Shown: in pieces, positions 60,403-64,000 of the stretch
Position numbering within the stretch: the first letter of the stretch is position 1
How the letters are laid out: every line of letters starts with the position of its first letter
Assembly (NCBI GenBank): GCA_030248225.1
Contig: JASANE010016352.1
Location: 1 to 64,000 of the forward strand
Source: Trileptium ribeirensis
Taxonomy: Eukaryota > Nematoda > Enoplea > Enoplida > Thoracostomopsidae
Reading direction: 5' to 3'
Length of the DNA: 64,000 bases
Notes under the pieces: model-generated
Told to the model about the DNA's origin: nothing
Database searches by the model: none
What the model saw: only the letters and a program-made list of their open reading frames with translations
Translations under genes and position numbers: made by a program

Positions 60403-62020
60403 CCCTCTAGTATATATATATCGGTTCATGACCAACAAATCATGATCACATCGATTCTGGATTTCAATTGCTGATTTTTGCGCATGTTTATTTTTATAGG
60501 TATAATTTGGGTTGGTAAGACTCCCGCAACCACCTCAAATTACTTGGGATTGAGCGTCTTTGCGACTACGGCCCATAACTCTGGAACCGCTAGGAAATCA
60601 TGAATTGAGACCTGAACATTTTCGATACAGAATTCTTTGCTATGAGACCGGTCCCGTGGATATCCGATCAGGATCCACGGACTTGTTAAGGAATTACTAT
60701 ATACATACCTAAAAATTGAATGAAAATAGCACTAACATTTAGTTCGATGTTTCGACTAATAATCAACATACAAGTATATAAATGACATCTTTTGTTTGAT
60801 GTGATCGTTATACGATTATGATCATTCTGATTTGATCGATTTTTATAAATAACAACTTTTGGATCCGAGGCTTTTGTTTAAGCACGGAAAAAAGAACCGC
60901 CTGTAGCCCCTTTGGGTACAGTATCCTACGAAATTTTAAGGAAATTTTCCAATAGGCGAAAATCCCATCATTGATTACCGTAGTCAAATCCGACATAAAG
61001 ATATGCATCTCACCACACGGTCTGGAAGACGGACGGCAGAATCAGGAATATCCTGTGAAGCACTCTTGCTAAGCTCCGAAGCCTCTTGGAACCGACCAAG
61101 AAAAAACAACTCTACTAGGTCCGCCCTTGAGGTTACGATAGCCGGAGTCGTCAAGGCATTATGTTTAGGAAGTTTGTAATGCAGCAGCGTCACGTCTGTT
61201 ACGCAAATACATAAATTTGAGCTAAAATGTATACTGAAATTCAGGTTAGGACTTCCTTATATTAAGGAAAATACAAATACTAGATACTATTTTTAATGCA
61301 AAACTAGTCAGTCTTCAAGATATATCCAATATTTATTTATCTGCTGCATCGACCAAATGTGATGTGGTTTTTGAATTGCTCAAGTATACATTATCAAACA
61401 TTAATATTAATTAAAAACGACGGAACTGGCAGAAAAACGCGAAAAGCATGATATGCAAACTTTTCTGCCTAAGAACTTACCGGCCATATGGTCATCACCA
61501 CGGCAATAATTTTTTAAATTTCCCTGTCAATTATATTTTATGTTGACAGATATACGAAGAATATAAAAACAAACTTAACAGCCAAAAAATAATTCAAAAA
61601 TCTAAAAAAATTTTTGCCAATTTTTTGCTCATAACTCCACACAGTGATGATATCTTAGGACCGTCAATTAGTTTTATGAATACGCCGAGACGCGTCAAAT
61701 TTGAACGCTAAATTGAATTGGTTAATGCGATGTGGCTGTATGGAAAAAATCAACAAAGGGAGGAAATACGATGAACAATTCTCAAAATGAACTCATTTGG
61801 AGTAGCTAAGTATCCAATGATCGGATATGGTCAAATGAGATACCGATCGACTCCTTGGCCCAAGATAAGACCATAATAGCTAACACGAAACCCGGCACCT
61901 AAAATTGCATATTACCAGAACTATGGCCCAAAATCTCCAAATCACGATATACAGTGTCTTCTTGGAAATCCTCGAACCATCGGTTCCCCACTCTCACTTA
62001 CAAAAAACGCAAAAGATTAC

Positions 62021-62244
62021 CTTGCCTCTTCAGCTTCGAGTAATTTCCGATATGCGGCAATTTCAACGTCGAGCTGAATCTTAGTATCCATCAAGTCCTG
62101 GTATTCTTGCATCATCTCAGCAATTTCGGCTTTAAGTCGCCGTATTTCTTCTTCGCGTCCGGCGAGGCGCGAGTAAAAGTTATCTTTCTGTCCTTGCAGT
62201 TCTTGCTCTAGCTGCCGAATGCGCTTTTCCAATCGGAATACTAT
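62021..62244 (-). CDS. nuclear lamin, last rod exon (coil 2), minus-strand copy
   Basis: Reads LEKRIRQLEQELQGQKDNFY through REEEIRRLKAEIAEMMQEYQ to LDVEIAAYRKLLEAEEAR. It carries the conserved end of intermediate-filament coil 2B ('EYQ.L.D.K..LD.EI..YRKLLE.EE'). The donor is GTAATC after ...GCAAG (phase 2), in phase with the tail exon at 51262. Compared with the plus-strand copy one T is missing after GA (near 62232) and two bases are added at the acceptor; using the new AG (62245-62246) gives 224 bases and restores the frame (IVFRLEK). Using the original AG gives 220 bases, out of frame. Confidence 0.88.
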
Positions 62245-62313
62245 CTAAAAGTGGGTATGTTTTATGTTTTGCAATTATTACCAAAAGGAAACGTAACTCA
62301 ATTATTAAATAAA

Positions 62314-62403
62314 CTGGCCTGTCCACAGTGGGTGTTGGTACCCCTCCCACTTCTAAATACTCCATCTTCGTGAGATTTTCCCCATGTCCGTGCCTCCGCC
62401 CCC
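62314..62403 (-). mobile_element. MITE F end, truncated (left arm)
   Basis: The first ~90 bases of the MITE at 62937-63295, beginning CTGGCCTGTCCACAGTGGG. It stops at the inner end of the left arm; the rest of the MITE is missing on this side. Confidence 0.8.
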
Positions 62404-62936
62404 TGGCCTTCCTTATTGTCAATGAACTCGATTTTCAAAATATAGTTTGCCTAGTTAATTATAGTTTTCATGGAATTAATCTTTGAAGTTAAATAAAATT
62501 TGAAATTTTAGGGTATCACTGTTCAAACACAGGTTATCCGATATATCACACCATTTTCCTACGGATCTCTACCCATCAATATTGTACATTTTCAGGAGTT
62601 TTAGGCTGAACGATACCTTTTTAATTGTTGTCAAACTATTTAAGGATCCTGATTTTTCAACAGAAATTAGTATGTCGTCATTTATTTGTTTATGAATCGT
62701 TCTTGCTTCTTTACAAGAGCCATTGTACGTAACTGACAACATTGATTAAAACATCGTCGCTCCGTTTTATCTCGCTTGCGAAATACTATTATTGGCAACA
62801 CAGAAAACTGCCCAATTTGACTGGTGTTTTTTGCAGTGTGGTTTATATGGCAATACTCAGGGAGTTGGAACTTGACTTATATCTTTGATATCTGATGATG
62901 TTTTCATTGAAATAGTATGTATTAATCTGGCCTATC
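62404..62936. other. unique spacer of the inverted duplication
   Basis: No lamin-like codons on either strand, so the upstream rod exons of neither copy lie here. No other feature recognised. Confidence 0.6.
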
Positions 62937-63295
62937 CACAGCCCTCCGAAAAGTGGGGCTAACTTCGGGGGCCCACATACATATTCTCGGTGGAAAATTA
63001 AATATGGGTTATAAAGTTTGCTTAAATATACTAAATATTTCCATATTTTCATGCATTTTTACTACTGTGTATGTATTATCAAGCTAAAGATATTTTAGCA
63101 TTATATATAAATAATTGGTAATTAATGTTTAAAAACAATTTGCAAACAAAAAATATGAATTTTCAGACATTTATTGGAAATTTGATGGAAAGTTTCGGCC
63201 GAGTGGGGGCGGAGGCACGGACATGGGGAAAATCTCACGAAGATGGAGTATTTAGAAAGTGGGAGGGGTACCAACACCCACTGTGGACAGGCCAG
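62937..63295. mobile_element. MITE of family F, complete
   Basis: 359 bases with ends CTGGCCTATCCACAG and CTGTGGACAGGCCAG. The left end (CCCTCCGAAAAGTGGGG, then 'gggggccc') matches the right end of element F at 59190-59245, and the right end matches the F left region ('cggacatggggaaaat'). A short non-autonomous derivative of F. No clear target duplication. Confidence 0.8.
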
Positions 63296-64000
63296 TTTAT
63301 TTAATAATTGAGTTACGTTTCCTTTTGGTAATAATTGCAAAACATAAAACATACCCACTTTTATAGTATTCCGATTTGGAAAAGCGCATTCGGCAGCTAG
63401 AGCAAGAACTGCAAGGACAGAAAGATAACTTTTACTCGCGCCTCGCCGGACGCGAAGAAGAAATACGGCGACTTAAAGCCGAAATTGCTGAGATGATGCA
63501 AGAATACCAGGACTTGATGGATACTAAGATTCAGCTCGACGTTGAAATTGCCGCATATCGGAAATTACTCGAAGCTGAAGAGGCAAGGTAATCTTTTGCG
63601 TTTTGTAAGCGAGAAGTGGGGAACCTATGGTTCGAGGATTTCCAAGAAGACACTGTATATCGTGATTTGGAGATTTTTGGGCCATAGTTTTGTAATATGC
63701 AATTTTAGGTGCCGGGTTTCGTGTTAGCTATTATGGTCTTATCTTGGGCCAAGGAGTCGATCGGTATCTCATTTGACCATATCCGATCATTGGATACTTA
63801 GCTACTCCAAATGAGTTCATTTTGAGAATTGTTCATCGTATTTCCTCCCTTTGTTGATTTTTTCCATACAGCCACATCGCATTAACCAATTCAATTTAGC
63901 GTTCAAATTCGACGCGTCTCGGCGTATTCATAAAACGGATAATTGACGGTCCTAAGATATCATCACTGTGTGGAGTTATGAGCAAAAAATTGGCAAAAAA
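63204..64000 (+). repeat. right arm of inverted duplication with lamin exon
   Basis: Partner of 61608-62403; includes about 90 bases of the MITE, intron sequence, the rod exon and downstream intron, and continues past the window end. Confidence 0.9.
63367..63587 (+). CDS. nuclear lamin, last rod exon (coil 2), plus-strand copy
   Basis: 221 bases: acceptor cttttatag, then TATTCCGATTTGGAAAAG (YSDLEKR), to ...GAGGCAAG before GTAATC. From LEKRIRQ onward it encodes exactly the same peptide as the minus-strand copy. The YSDLEKR start fits the 'DLE' seen at this place in lamins, so this copy looks like the ancestral form. Its tail exons would be beyond the window on the plus strand. Neither copy has upstream rod exons in the intervening 1.1 kb, so at least one is an incomplete gene. 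Confidence 0.88.

Larger units (their letters stand above)
51263..62020 (-). other. 10.7-kb lamin intron packed with transposons
   Basis: Phase-2 intron between the last rod exon and the NLS exon. Besides the elements listed separately it holds unassigned sequence: 51270-52180, 52430-54250 (degenerate 'attgtt.cat.ta' repeats from 53600), 54670-56590, and 60420-61600 (repeat related to 30780-30930). At 60990-61140 on the minus strand lies an open stretch (ADLVELFFLGRFQEASELSK) ending at GTG/GTGAGA that could be an exon of an unknown gene; no family is recognised. Confidence 0.6.
61608..62403 (-). repeat. left arm of inverted duplication with lamin exon
   Basis: Complementary to 63204-64000 (symmetry axis near 62804). 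The arms agree in about 98% of bases, with scattered substitutions and small indels (for example near 61670 and 62340). The outer end is not reached, because the partner arm runs off the window. Confidence 0.9.

Overview
The window is non-coding-rich, AT-rich nuclear DNA of a metazoan, most likely an invertebrate. The evidence is a nuclear lamin gene split by long introns (lamins are animal proteins in this form), GT-AG splice junctions, and a dense mixture of DNA transposons (Ginger-like, Merlin, pogo/Tigger, hAT and several unassigned short TIR elements) with decayed LTR and LINE fragments. I cannot name the species or phylum. No bacterial operon, rRNA, tRNA or CRISPR array is visible.

Layout. 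1-10.7 kb: old, GC-richer repeats: two diverged LTR-like repeats with TATA boxes (about 24-1230 and 5435-6480), a LINE 3' fragment, a Gypsy integrase fragment, a 270-bp repeat (R1), and a Ginger-like transposon (8447-10084) inserted in a second R1 copy and carrying an integrase C-terminus fused to an OTU protease. 10.7-29.6 kb: mostly unrecognised DNA, with a MITE (14782-15284), a 1.25-kb TIR element (17205-18456), and a Merlin transposon (20994-21897, perfect 8-bp target duplication) nested in another TIR element (about 20371-22041). 29.6-44.3 kb: two hAT elements, a pogo/Tigger element (33457-35879), and a tandem triplication of a ~2.66-kb unit made of a hAT copy plus a 1.7-kb spacer with a hairpin minisatellite. 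44.3-64 kb: the minus-strand lamin locus.

Lamin gene. Four minus-strand exons read consecutively: end of the coiled-coil rod (62021-62244), tail with nuclear localisation signal (50950-51262), and two exons of the lamin Ig-fold tail domain (49482-49568, 46951-47055). Junction phases match throughout. The 10.7-kb intron between rod and tail holds at least six transposons, some nested. The rod exon is present a second time in inverted orientation (63367-63587, plus strand) in a ~98% similar inverted duplication that runs off the window end. Upstream rod exons and the last tail exons are not found.

The most informative structures are: the hAT triplication, whose history can be read from target duplications, end sequences and a shared 60-bp deletion; the Ginger-like element with a 32-bp-period palindrome array; the Merlin element whose transposase lost its catalytic core in frame; and the inverted lamin-exon duplication, with a splice-site change that compensates a frameshift.
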